Origin: Desulfovibrio sp. ZJ369
GTDB taxonomy: Bacteria; Desulfobacterota; Desulfovibrionia; Desulfovibrionales; Desulfovibrionaceae
Assembly: GCF_011039085.1 (NCBI RefSeq)
Contig: NZ_JAAKEI010000010.1
Coordinates: 1-64,000 of the forward strand
Direction: 5' to 3'
DNA: 64,000 nt
Under the pieces are notes generated by a model. It made no database searches. It saw only the letters and a list, made by a program, of their open reading frames with translations, and was not told the origin of the DNA. Shown piece after piece: positions 8,049 to 17,300 of this stretch; position 1 is the first letter of the stretch; every line of letters starts with the position of its first letter. A program made the translations under genes and the position numbers.

Positions 8049-8686
8049 GGGTTTGCGTCAACGGGTTGGGCCGCGAGGCGGCGGCCCCAGTCGCGTCCCC
8101 AGGCGATCAGATCGTTACGCACGGCCGGGCGCCGGTAAATGTCGGCCGGTTTTTCCAGGCCGCGTAACAGCCGGGTTTCACATATGCCCGCGTCCAGAGG
8201 GGCCAGAAAATACTTGAGTGTGAGCAGGGAGCCTGAAAACAACTGATTGCCCCGAGGCCTGCCCGCCACCAGCCCCACAAGCACGGGCTTGATGGGCGGC
8301 TGGGGCAGAGCGGCGCAGGCTTTGCGGGTATGCGCCCGCGCGGCCCAGAAGCGCTGGCCGCGGTCGATAAGAGCCTTGAACCGGGCCGGGAGGGCGTAAA
8401 AATAGATGGGCGATGCCAGCAGCACCAGGGGGGCGGCTGTCAGAAGAGCGAAAAGTTCTTCGGCCTGATCCTGCGCTCCGGTCCCGGTCGCGCGCGAGAG
8501 AATGCACATGTGCGGGGGGTCGGCGCAGGCGCCGCAGCCGATGCAGGGCGCGACAGGGTAGTCACGCAACGGCACCAGCCGGATGTCTGCCCCGGCTTCG
8601 GCCGCGCCCTCGGCAAAAAGCCGGGCCAGAGTGTCGGAAACGCCTTCGGGCCTGGGGCTGCAGAGCAGCGCTACCGGTTGGGTCAT
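8045..8686 (-). CDS. Flavodoxin-family NAD(P)H oxidoreductase with Cys motif
   Basis: A 213-aa flavoprotein of the NADPH-dependent FMN reductase/iron-sulfur flavoprotein group. The FMN phosphate loop is CSPRPEGVSDTLARLF (~9-24), and the central LLASPIYFYALPARFKALIDR is typical of the family. Between them is CIGCGACADPPHMC (~48-61), a compact CxxCxxC-x6-C pattern resembling the cluster-binding motif of iron-sulfur flavoprotein Isf; whether it binds a cluster is not certain. The ATG at 8686 overlaps the upstream stop as ATGA, and the downstream comF overlaps in the same way, so all three genes form one operon. Confidence 0.82.
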   Translation of the reverse strand: MTQPVALLCSPRPEGVSDTLARLFAEGAAEAGADIRLVPLRDYPVAPCIGCGACADPPHMCILSRATGTGAQDQAEELFALLTAAPLVLLASPIYFYALPARFKALIDRGQRFWAARAHTRKACAALPQPPIKPVLVGLVAGRPRGNQLFSGSLLTLKYFLAPLDAGICETRLLRGLEKPADIYRRPAVRNDLIAWGRDWGRRLAAQPVDANP

Positions 8687-9309
8687 GCCCTGAACTCGCC
8701 GCAAAAGGGATTGTTTTTGCGCTCGTCGCCAATGGTGGTGGCAGGGCCGTGGCCCGGGTAAACCACGGTTTCGGGCGGCAGAGCAAAGAGCGCGTCGTTG
8801 ATGGAACGCAGCAGCGTGGCGTGATCGCCGCCGGGAAAGTCCGTGCGGCCCATGGAGCGGTAAAAGAGCGCATCGCCGGTAAAGACCAGGCTTTCAGCCG
8901 GAAAATACAGGGAGACGCCGCCCGGCGTATGCCCCGGCGTTTCCAGCACCCGGCAGCCCATGCCGCCGAAGCTGGTCTCGCCCGTGGGCATGGGCAGGCT
9001 TTCAAAGGGCGTCACCTGCGGGAAACCCCAGATGCCGCCTCGGCCCGATTCGGTCTCGGCCAGGCTGTCGTCACCCGCGGGCGCGTACACCGGGGCCCTG
9101 GTGGCCGCGGCCAGCTCGGCAACGCCGTACAGATGATCAAAATGCCTGTGGGTCAGGCAAATCGCAGTCAGAGAGAGCCGGTATTCGGCAAGGTAGTCCA
9201 GCATGGGGGCGGGCTGGCCGCCCACATCCACGGCCACGGCCCGGTTGTCTGCATGGATAAGATAGCTGTTGGTCTGTAGCGGGCCAAGGGGAAAAGTGGC
9301 TACGGGCAT
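8683..9309 (-). CDS. Metallo-beta-lactamase fold hydrolase (glyoxalase II-like)
   Basis: A 208-aa MBL-fold hydrolase, first gene of the overlapping operon. The zinc-binding LTHRHFDH motif is at ~57-64, with GHTPGG and GDALF further on and a C-terminal VVYPGHGPATTIGDERKNNPF. The NSYLI near the N-terminus and the metal ligands match the glyoxalase II/YcbL-like group, which hydrolyse thioesters such as S-lactoylglutathione, though the true substrate is unknown. The ATG at 9309 has AGAGGAA upstream; a longer frame to 9558 has no support and would overlap the divergent gene at 9543. Confidence 0.88.
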   Translation of the reverse strand: MPVATFPLGPLQTNSYLIHADNRAVAVDVGGQPAPMLDYLAEYRLSLTAICLTHRHFDHLYGVAELAAATRAPVYAPAGDDSLAETESGRGGIWGFPQVTPFESLPMPTGETSFGGMGCRVLETPGHTPGGVSLYFPAESLVFTGDALFYRSMGRTDFPGGDHATLLRSINDALFALPPETVVYPGHGPATTIGDERKNNPFCGEFRA

Positions 9310-9542
9310 GGTTGTTTCCTCTGCACTGTAAGTGATGGCAAGTGATGGCCGGAGTCTGTCGCCTGTGGAAAAGCGGCGCGTTTCAAAGAAAATCTGCTCC
9401 GGCGCGCGGATTTTATACCAGGCGCTGTGCAGGAGCAAGCAGGCGACGGGTGGGGCGCAGGGGAGGCGCATAAGATGCGGCAGCCCCGGGGTACTGAGGA
9501 CTGAGTCTGGACAATTGGCCGCCGCCTTACTACACTGAAGAG

Positions 9543-12149
9543 ATGAACCGGACAGCACAGCATCTTGAGCTTGAGCGCGGCGATCTCATGGAGATGGAAG
9601 GGCTTTTGCGCCAAAGCCTTGCCGCTTTTTTTACCTTCAGCGGGCATGCGCTGTATTTCCCCACCCGGAATGCGCCGGATGCGCCTCTGCTTTTGCCGCA
9701 TGAGCGCCGTCTTCTGCTGCCGTTGATCTGGGGCGGGCGCCTGCTGGGAGTATTCATGCTGCACGGCGTTCGCGCGCGTGAAATCAGGCCCTTGCTCGCC
9801 TCATTGCCCGCCATTGCCGGGCTTTGCCTGGAAAATCTGGCCCGGGCCAAAGCCTGCCGCACGGATGCGGTCACCGGCCTGGTCACGGAAGAAGCGCTGT
9901 TTGCACGCATGGAGGACGAAGCGGCGCGCGTGCGGGCCCATCTGGACGATCCCGCCCGGCCGGACGACAGGCCCGCGCCTTTGCACAGGCTCTGCATGGG
10001 CCTTGTGCTGCTGCGGCTGCGCAATGGGGAGGAAATCACGCGGCAGGCGGGTTTTGCCTTTGCCCGGGACTTTCTGGGCGCGCTGGCGGCCGCCTGCCGC
10101 ACGGATCTGCCCTCGGATGTGCTGGCCGCGCGCGCCGGACGCCATGAGCTGGCTCTTTTGCTTTCGGCCAGCGGGCGCGGCGCCTGCCACAAGCTGGCCC
10201 GCGCGGCCCTGGCCCGCATGGAGGCCGTAAGCCTGCCCGGGCCCTTGACCCGCCGCCCCGTGCGCCCTTTGCTCTGTGCCGGGCACGCGCTCTATCCGCA
10301 GGATATGCAGGGCCCGGAGCTGGTGCTGCCCATGTTCGAGCAGGCCCGCCAGCTTATGGCCAGAGCGCGGCTGGCGGCGGATGTGGCGGGCCAGGCGGCC
10401 GGAAGCGGAGCGGCCGCGGGCGGGGAAAGCCGCATCATGCCCTTTGCCCGTATTCTTCAGGATGGCGGTCTGGTTCTGGAAAGTCTGCCCCTTGGCCGCC
10501 TGCGTATCAGCCTGGGCCGGCAGGCCAAGGCCCGCGAGGGCTTGCGCTTTGCGGTCTGGGCAGCCGGAAGCGGCACAGGGGCTCGCTACAAGGGCGAAAT
10601 CGTACTGCTGCATGTCCGGGAATCTGACTCCATAGCCGAAATCCTGCATCTGGCCGATGCGGCGTTCTTGCCTGGGCCGGGCGACAGTCTGGCGCTTTTG
10701 GACGAGCTTCCGGTTCTGGAATCAGCGGATCTTGAAGACGCGGAGATCAGCACGGCAGCCGGGCCGAACGCCTGGCAGAAGTCTGGGGCCGCCGCCGAGG
10801 CAGCCGGGTCGGACAGGCTGGAAAAGGCCGGGCCTGTTGCAACGTCCGCCCCAATCGCGCGGAATGGGGGCTTGAAGCCGCTTGCGGTTTCCGGGGGCAA
10901 GCCTGGCGAGGCCGTTGCCGCGGCCGCGCCGCAGCCCGATGCGCACAGAGATGGCGCGCCGGAGCCCGGGCATGGCGATTTTTACGGCCACGGCGGCTTT
11001 CTCAAGCGTTTCGCGCGCCAGAGGGAGCAGTGCGCCCGCTTTGTGCTGGCTATTGTGCGCCTGACTCCGGCATCCGAACGCGCCAAACAGGATCCGGCAG
11101 AGGATAGTGCGCGGGCAGCAGCCTTGTGGCGCGCTCTCTTTCCGGCCCCGGCCGCCGAAGAAGCAGCGCCAGGCGGCAATGCCTTTGGCGGATGTTACGG
11201 CAGCAACAGCCTGATTTTTTTCCACCCCCGCGCCAACGGGCAGGAACTCTTGCCCGCCTACGCGCGGCTGTGCGAGGGCCTGAAAAAGGAGGGCCTTTGC
11301 GCGGCGGCCGGGCTGGCCGGCTATCCTTTCCTCCAGTTTCGCAAGGCTGAAATGCAGGACTGCGCGCTCAAGGCCCTGGAGTATGCGCTCCTGCTGCCGG
11401 AGCCCAGGGTCGGGATCTGCAATTCCCTGGCCCTGAACATCAGCGCGGATCGGCGGTACAGCCTGGGCGACGTGTTCGGCGCGGTAGAAGAGTACAAGCT
11501 GGCTCTGCTGGCCGATAAAGGGAATGTCATGGCCTGGAATTCTCTGGGCGTCTGCATGGCTGCTCTGGGGCGTCGGCATGAGGCGCGCCGGCATTTTCTC
11601 GAGGCTCTCAAGCACTGCCCCACGGATGCGGGCACCGAGCAGATTTATTACAATCTGGGCACGGTCTGTCACGGGCTGGGCGAACGGCGGGCGGCGGCCC
11701 GCTACTACCGTCGTTGCGTCGAACGCGCGCCCGAGCATCTTTTCGCGCATATCCGGCTGGGCCAGCTCTATGAACAAGCGGGCCGCCGCCGCGAGGCGCG
11801 CGCCTGTTACGAGCGGGCGGCAGGCATTGAAGATGCCCGTCCCGACGGCCCGAGCCTTGCCCGGCGGCATCTGGCCCGGGTGGCCGTTCGCCAGCGCCGG
11901 GGAGGCGAGGCCCGCGAGTTGCTGCACGAGGCTTTGCTGCGCAATCCCAATGACGCGGCGGCCATGTTGCTCCTGGCCAAGTTGTATCTGGACGGCAATG
12001 AAGATCCGGCCATGGCCGAGTTGCTGGCCCGCAAAAGCGCCGGATTGCATGAGCAGCCCGAAGCCTGGCAGACCTTGGCCCGCGCCCTGCGCGCCCTGAA
12101 GAGGGAAGAGGAGGCGCGTCTGGCCGAGGCCCGCGCCGTGCTGTCCTGA
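9543..12149 (+). CDS. Large TPR protein with two degenerate GGDEF-like regions
   Basis: An 868-aa cytosolic protein without signal peptide or membrane segments. Residues ~105-230 resemble a diguanylate cyclase domain (RTDAVTGLVTEEALFARMED at its start), but the catalytic GGDEF site reads AGRHEL, so it should not make cyclic di-GMP. A second GGDEF-like region at ~480-625 reads GGCYGSNSLIFFHP in place of the active site. After it come at least five tetratricopeptide repeats (~637-850; AWNSLGVCMAALGRRHEAR, YYNLGTVCHGLGERRAAARY, AHIRLGQLYEQAGRRREAR). This suggests a scaffold or c-di-GMP-responsive adaptor. The start lacks a strong ribosome-binding site. It is divergent from the MBL hydrolase operon. 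Confidence 0.75.
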   Translation: MNRTAQHLELERGDLMEMEGLLRQSLAAFFTFSGHALYFPTRNAPDAPLLLPHERRLLLPLIWGGRLLGVFMLHGVRAREIRPLLASLPAIAGLCLENLARAKACRTDAVTGLVTEEALFARMEDEAARVRAHLDDPARPDDRPAPLHRLCMGLVLLRLRNGEEITRQAGFAFARDFLGALAAACRTDLPSDVLAARAGRHELALLLSASGRGACHKLARAALARMEAVSLPGPLTRRPVRPLLCAGHALYPQDMQGPELVLPMFEQARQLMARARLAADVAGQAAGSGAAAGGESRIMPFARILQDGGLVLESLPLGRLRISLGRQAKAREGLRFAVWAAGSGTGARYKGEIVLLHVRESDSIAEILHLADAAFLPGPGDSLALLDELPVLESADLEDAEISTAAGPNAWQKSGAAAEAAGSDRLEKAGPVATSAPIARNGGLKPLAVSGGKPGEAVAAAAPQPDAHRDGAPEPGHGDFYGHGGFLKRFARQREQCARFVLAIVRLTPASERAKQDPAEDSARAAALWRALFPAPAAEEAAPGGNAFGGCYGSNSLIFFHPRANGQELLPAYARLCEGLKKEGLCAAAGLAGYPFLQFRKAEMQDCALKALEYALLLPEPRVGICNSLALNISADRRYSLGDVFGAVEEYKLALLADKGNVMAWNSLGVCMAALGRRHEARRHFLEALKHCPTDAGTEQIYYNLGTVCHGLGERRAAARYYRRCVERAPEHLFAHIRLGQLYEQAGRRREARACYERAAGIEDARPDGPSLARRHLARVAVRQRRGGEARELLHEALLRNPNDAAAMLLLAKLYLDGNEDPAMAELLARKSAGLHEQPEAWQTLARALRALKREEEARLAEARAVLS

Positions 12150-12165
12150 GGGGGCAGGCCTCTTT

Positions 12166-12305
12166 AGAGCAGATTACCTTTGACTTTTTATGAAAGTCAA
12201 AGGTGGCATTCAGGCGAAAAAACGCGGTTTTCGCCTGAATGTACGCCGCGTTGCGGCGGCTGCCGCTTTCGCGTCAGCAGAGCATTTTCAAAGAGAAAAT
12301 GCTCT
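12166..12305 (-). repeat. Composite palindromic repeat A, copy 2 (inverted)
   Basis: The reverse complement of the element at 5208-5346, starting AGAGCAGATTACCTTTGAC and ending TTTTCAAAGAGAAAATGCTCT. It lies between two convergent coding units, 17 bp after the TPR gene. Confidence 0.9.
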
Positions 12306-12352
12306 AGAGCCAGGCGCGGGCGAAATTTCCTTGCGCCGTTGAGCGCCGGAGC

Positions 12353-12377
12353 GAGCGTTTCAAAAGCGATATGCTCT
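12353..12377. repeat. Short hairpin, TTTCAAAAGC variant of the GCTCT family
   Basis: GAGCGTTTCAAAAGC followed by GATATGCTCT. The TAG of its minus-strand TAGAGC edge is the stop codon of the duplicated SNF2 tail. Confidence 0.6.
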
Positions 12378-12780
12378 AAACATCAAACAGCATTTCCAGA
12401 TCTTCCCGGGTCAATGACTTCCAGGTGTCCTGGCCCGGGATGATCGCCTCGGCCACGCCGCGTTTGGCTTCCTGCAGCTTGAGGATTTTTTCCTCAACCG
12501 TGTTCTGGCAGATCAGCTTGTAGGAAAAAACCTGACGGGTCTGGCCGATGCGGTGGGTGCGGTCCGTGGCCTAGCTTTCCACAGCCGGGTTCCACCACGG
12601 ATCATAATGGATCACATAATCGGCTGAGGTCAGGTTCAGGCCCGTGCCCCCGGCCTTGAGCGAGATCAGGAAAATGGGAATCTCCGGGGTATTGTTGAAG
12701 CGATCCACCTGTTCGAAGCGATCCTTGCTGGCCCCGTCCAGGTAGCAGAAGGGCACCTGGGAAAATTCCAGCCACTGTTT
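12376..12780 (-). pseudogene. Duplicated 3' end of the SNF2 helicase gene
   Basis: About 405 bp matching 14339-14743, the end of the full SNF2 helicase gene, with roughly a dozen differences (~97% identity). Most differences are in third codon positions, but one makes a stop: CAG in the full gene is TAG at 12571-12573, cutting off the last ~65 codons. The copy encodes the end of the helicase C domain ([20 protein letters not shown]). Its own end, TAG directly followed by AGC of a repeat hairpin, looks like the ancestral 3' flank. The copy is joined upstream, in frame, to a fragment of another gene. Confidence 0.9.
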
Positions 12781-12852
12781 GCGGATTATGGCGTTGACCG
12801 AAACATCCTCTTCGGCAGAGCGGTATATTAGGAATTGGAAGCTCTCATTCAT
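12781..12852 (-). pseudogene. N-terminal fragment of a RhuM-like gene fused to the SNF2 tail
   Basis: Starts with ATG at 12852 behind AGGAG and encodes about 24 residues beginning [17 protein letters not shown]. This resembles the start of RhuM/virulence-associated DNA-binding proteins, which continue with a WLTQ helix. Here the frame runs directly into the duplicated SNF2 tail ([10 protein letters not shown]), so the gene was cut at the duplication junction. The assignment rests on a short stretch and is tentative. Confidence 0.45.
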
Positions 12853-12958
12853 CGGCACTCCTCGCGGGGCTATGTACTGTATAGAGTATAGACCCCCTAT
12901 ACCACGCTTCGGCCATAACCGAACCGCCTCTGCCGCAGACCATACCTTTTTATTTTAT

Positions 12959-13912
12959 TCATTCTCCCAAATTTTCAAAAAAATCCTCGTCCACACGTTT
13001 CAGCTCCAGCTTTCTCTCCCCCCTGACGCCGATGCCATGTTGCACCATAATCTCAGCCAATTCATCACCAGCAATCAGACGCAAGTGCTTATGGCTGCGC
13101 TCTGCATATTCCTTTGCCGCCCTGGTATAACGGCTTGTGGTCACAAATACCCCTTTTAATATGCCGTGCGCATCCATGGCACCCGCGAACTCGCGGATTT
13201 TGTCGGGTCCTATGGCAGAATCCGGACTGTACCTTTTTGCCTGAAGATAGATTTTGTCCAGGCCCAGCACATCCTCGGTGATGACGCCATCTATGGCCCC
13301 ATCACCGGTTCCCCCTGTTCTTTTCCCAGAGCCGCCCTCGCCGTAACCAAGCCCCAACATCAGCTTGACGATCAACTGCTCAAACTGCGTATCATTCAAA
13401 GCCTGGACTCGTTCCTTAATATCGGATTGCAAGGCGGCATTGTAATCCTTGAATGCCCCCTCGATACGTTCTTCCGGGGTATCTTCCTCCGCCTCACGAG
13501 GCTGGCCGATGGGCACCACATTTTCGCCTTCGGCGGGAGTGTCGCTTCCCTCTCTGAACTGGCGAAAGTTTTCTGAGTGGGCTTTTAAAAAATGTATGTC
13601 TATGCGGGGAGGATTCTCGGCAAGAACCTGTCGCCCGGCATCTGTGATGCCATATACGCCACGGGATTCTCGCTTCAATAAGCCTGCCTTGACAAGATAC
13701 TGAAAGTCCCATTGCACTCTGTTGGCAAGCCGGCTCTGCCTGCCACTCGGTAACATTTCGCGCCTGTCATTATCGGACAGGCCAAATTCAGCGGAAACGT
13801 GGGCAACCGCTTCTGCTGTATTCACAGGCCTGCTGGCCGCCACGCGGAGAACCGGTAGCATGAGGGTTTGAAAATCGGGAATAGCCATAACTGATGCCAC
13901 CTCATCATTCAT
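12959..13912 (-). CDS. mrr: Mrr-family type IV restriction endonuclease
   Basis: A 317-aa modification-dependent restriction enzyme. The N-terminal winged-helix domain (~10-100; FQTLMLPVLRVAASRP, FGLSDNDRREMLPSGRQSR) is the Mrr_N type. The C-terminal catalytic domain (~170-300) carries the PD-(D/E)xK-like core RTGGTGDGAIDGVI, then LGLDKIYLQAKRY, closely matching E. coli Mrr in order and spacing (D-x-D...QAK). Such enzymes cut DNA bearing foreign methylation, so this is a phage or plasmid defence gene. ATG at 13912 or at 13888 are both possible starts. It sits alone between the two copies of the SNF2 3' end, so it was probably acquired with that duplication. Confidence 0.92.
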   Translation of the reverse strand: MNDEVASVMAIPDFQTLMLPVLRVAASRPVNTAEAVAHVSAEFGLSDNDRREMLPSGRQSRLANRVQWDFQYLVKAGLLKRESRGVYGITDAGRQVLAENPPRIDIHFLKAHSENFRQFREGSDTPAEGENVVPIGQPREAEEDTPEERIEGAFKDYNAALQSDIKERVQALNDTQFEQLIVKLMLGLGYGEGGSGKRTGGTGDGAIDGVITEDVLGLDKIYLQAKRYSPDSAIGPDKIREFAGAMDAHGILKGVFVTTSRYTRAAKEYAERSHKHLRLIAGDELAEIMVQHGIGVRGERKLELKRVDEDFFENLGE

Positions 13913-14183
13913 TTTTAGGCTTACCTATGAGGGGGAAAATGGCCCGCGCTCACGGGCGGCAATATAGCTCATGCGAACAGAATGGCAAACGACGCGAACC
14001 CCTGACAAGAGGGGCTGCCCTTGAGGATCGCTGCTCGCGGAACACGGCTTTTGCGACCTGGGACGCGGCCCAATACGTTCCTTTTTTCGCTCTTTGCCGT
14101 CCATGACGGTCAACCTTTCGGAAATCCCGAAGAGTTCAAAAGCTGTCGCCTCTTCCCCCTATTTTATCTGCCAATGAGCGGGC

Positions 14184-14338
14184 CTACAAATACTCAAAGG
14201 CATCGCGCATAAACCGAATTTCGGAGGGAGGCGCTTTGACGTGGGTGGCTTCCTGCCTCCAATGCGAGACCGCCTCGCGGATTTCGGTAAGGCGCTTCTG
14301 TGCCTCGTTCTTGCGGAAGCGGAAAAACTCGGCTGCTT
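14184..14338 (-). pseudogene. C-terminal fragment of a HipA-like kinase toxin gene
   Basis: Open on the minus strand from the SNF2 stop to a TAG at 14184-14186. The ~51 residues (FFRFRKNEAQKRLTEIREAV, then SHWRQEATHVKAPPSEIRFM) follow the end pattern of HipA serine kinases, 'I..AV..WR..A...G....EI..M..AF'. No start or kinase core is present, so the gene is truncated at the junction with the SNF2 3' end. The assignment is moderate because the fragment is short. Confidence 0.45.
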
Positions 14339-17300
14339 CTAAACATCAAACAGCATTTCCAGATCTTCGCGGGTCAATGACTTCCAGGTGTCCTGGCCTG
14401 GGATGATCGCTTCGGCCACGCCGCGCTTGGCTTCCTGCAGTTTGAGGATTTTTTCCTCAACCGTGTTCTGGCAGATCAGTTTGTAGGAAAAAACCTGGCG
14501 GGTCTGGCCGATGCGGTGGGTGCGGTCCGTGGCCTGACTCTCCACAGCCGGGTTCCACCACGGATCATAATGGATCACATAATCGGCCGAGGTCAGGTTC
14601 AGGCCCGTGCCCCCGGCCTTGAGCGAGATCAGGAAAATGGGAATCTCCGGGGTATTGTTGAAGCGATCCACCTGCTCGAAGCGATCCTTGCTGGCCCCGT
14701 CCAGGTAGCAGAAGGGCACCTGGGAAAATTCCAGCCACTGCTTGATGATCTGCAGCATCTGCACGAACTGGGAAAAGACCAGCACCTTGTGCCCGCCCTC
14801 CACGATCTCCATGATCATGTCCTTGAAAGCGTCGAACTTGCCTGAGGGCAGATTGTTGGAAAAGCCCGGCAGATCCAGCTTCAGCAGGCGGGGATGGCAG
14901 CAGATCTGGCGCAGTTTGAGCAGGGCGTCCAGAATGGACATCTGGCTCTTGGCCAGGCCTTTCTGGTCCACGTCAGCCAGCACCTGGGCGCGCAGCTTGC
15001 GGGCCAGGGCCGCGTAGAGCTCGGCCTGAGCTTCTTCCAGAGCGCAGCAGGTGACGCTTTCCACCTTGGGCGGCAGATCCTTGGCCACTTCGGCCTTGGT
15101 GCGGCGCAGGATAAAGGGCCGCACGCGGGTGCGCAGATAGTCCAGGGTTTCGGCGTCGCCGTCCTTGATGGGTTTGACGATGCCGCGCTGGAAAGCGTGC
15201 TGGGAGCCCAGAAAGCCGGGCATCAGGAACTCGAACAGGCTCCAGAGCTCAAAGAGATTGTTCTCAATGGGCGTGCCTGAGAGGCAGAGCCGCATGCGGG
15301 AGTTGATCCGGCGCACGGCCCGGGCCGTGATGGTATTGGGATTTTTGATGTTCTGGGCTTCGTCCAGAATCACGGTGTTGAACTCGTATTTCTCCATCTC
15401 CTCCAGATCCCGCCGCAGCAGAGCATAGGTGGTGATGACCAGATCCGAGCCCGCAATGTGTTTGAACATGCCCTCGCGCCGCGTGCCGTAGATGGTCAGG
15501 CGCTTCAGGCCGGGCACAAATTTTTCGGCCTCGCGCTCCCAGTTGGGCAGCACCGAGGTGGGCACCACAATCAGATTGGGGCCCTCATAGCGGCGCTCCA
15601 CCATGTATTGAATGAAGGCCAGGGTCTGCACGGTCTTGCCCAGGCCCATTTCATCGGCCAGGATGCCGCCGAAACCGTATTCCGAAAGAAAATTAAGGTA
15701 GGAAAGCCCTTGCGTCTGATACGCGCGCAGGTTGGCATGCAGTCCCTGCGGCGGGGCAATGGGCCGCACCTCGCGGAAGGAGCGGATTTTTTCGCGCAGG
15801 TTGTTCCAGAAGGAATCCGTGGCCGCGCCGGGCAAATCTTCCAGCAGGCTGTCCAGTACCGGGGCCTCGAACTGCTTGAATTTCTGCTGGGGGGGCTTGC
15901 TCGGATCCAGGCCCAGGGCCGTGAGCTTGTGCGAGAGCTTTTCCAGCCAGGCTTCGGGCAGGCTGGTATACGAGCCGTCCTTGAGCTGCACATACCGTTT
16001 GCCGCGGCTCCAGGCCTTCCAGATTTTTTCCAGGGGCAGGGACTGGCCCTCGTAATCCACGCTGATGTCCAGGGAGAACCATTTTTCCTTTTCGTTGCTG
16101 GTCACCTGCGCCGTGATCGTGGATTTGGCGGCGCGCATTTTGTAGCGCGAGAGGGCCCGCTCGCCGTAAACCCGGTAGTTTTCCACCAGTTTGGGATAGG
16201 AGTCGAGCAGAAAGGCTATGGCCTCCTCCGGCTCCAGAAACCAGAGCTTGCTGGAACGGGACTGGAAGTCCATGCCTGAGAGATCGTTCATGAGCTGGGC
16301 TTCTTCATCCTGATGGCGGCGCACGAGGTAGGTCTGGCCTTCATAGGTGTAGCTGCCTGTCTGGAAATCCGGGTTGGGCCCGTTGAGGGTGAATTCCCCG
16401 TGTCGCGTCTCGTAGATATTGTCGATCTCCAGGGTCAGCAGGCTGCCTTCCTCGTCCAGAAAGAGTTTGGGATTATAGGTGGCGGGCTGAAAGACCGGCT
16501 CCATGAGCTTGAGAAATTCCTGCGGCTCGTACAGCTCCGAGGCGGGCAGGCGGGTCCAGACGCGATCCAGAAATTCCGAGATTTCCTCATGCGGCACCAC
16601 GGGTTTTTCGTAGATCAGGTTGCGCACCAGGGAGGGGTACAAGCCGGTCTGCACCGGGTAGAAATTATGCTGGTAGCAGACCCAGAGCGGCATCTGGCCG
16701 TGAAAGGTGATGGGAGCGTCTTCCGGGTTGGCCTGTTCGTCGTTGTGGGTGTTGGCGGCATTGCCCGCGCGGATGGGCAGGGGCGGGCGGCCCTCGCGCT
16801 TGAGCAGCACCTCGAAGCTGAAGCCCGCGTCGTCCAGCCTGGGCTTGAGCTTGAGTGCAAAGGGCGCGCTTTCGATGCGGCAGGGTTTGTCCGTGTCTTT
16901 CCAGAGCAGATAGTATTCCTTGCGCACGGACCAGAAAAACCAGGAGGTCAGGCCGTCGGGAATTTCCACCCTGTGCCCGTAGTAGTCGAGATGCTGGCCG
17001 ATCTGGCGGGCCACATGCGGCAACTGCGGCGAGAACTCGCACCAGTCCGGGTTATGGATGATCTGCTCCAGGCTTACTTCCGTGTGCACCGTGGACAGGC
17101 CGGATTTGTTCTGGCGGCCCCGGAAAAAGGAGACCAGCAGCCGCCCCTGTTCGGGCGCGAAACGAAAAATCAGATAGTGGCGGCCGGGCTCTGGCTCCAT
17201 GTCCGTGGAGAAAAAGTTACGGAAGCTCTGCTTCCAGTCCGTGACGGGCAAGGGCATTTCTTCCGGGTCGCCCTGTTCCTTGCGCAATTCTTCCACCAGG

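Noticed and set aside
13925-14113. 62-aa ORF upstream of mrr on the minus strand
   Set aside because: Basic, low-complexity peptide with no ribosome-binding site or family; the segment more likely is leftover DNA of the inserted defence fragment.
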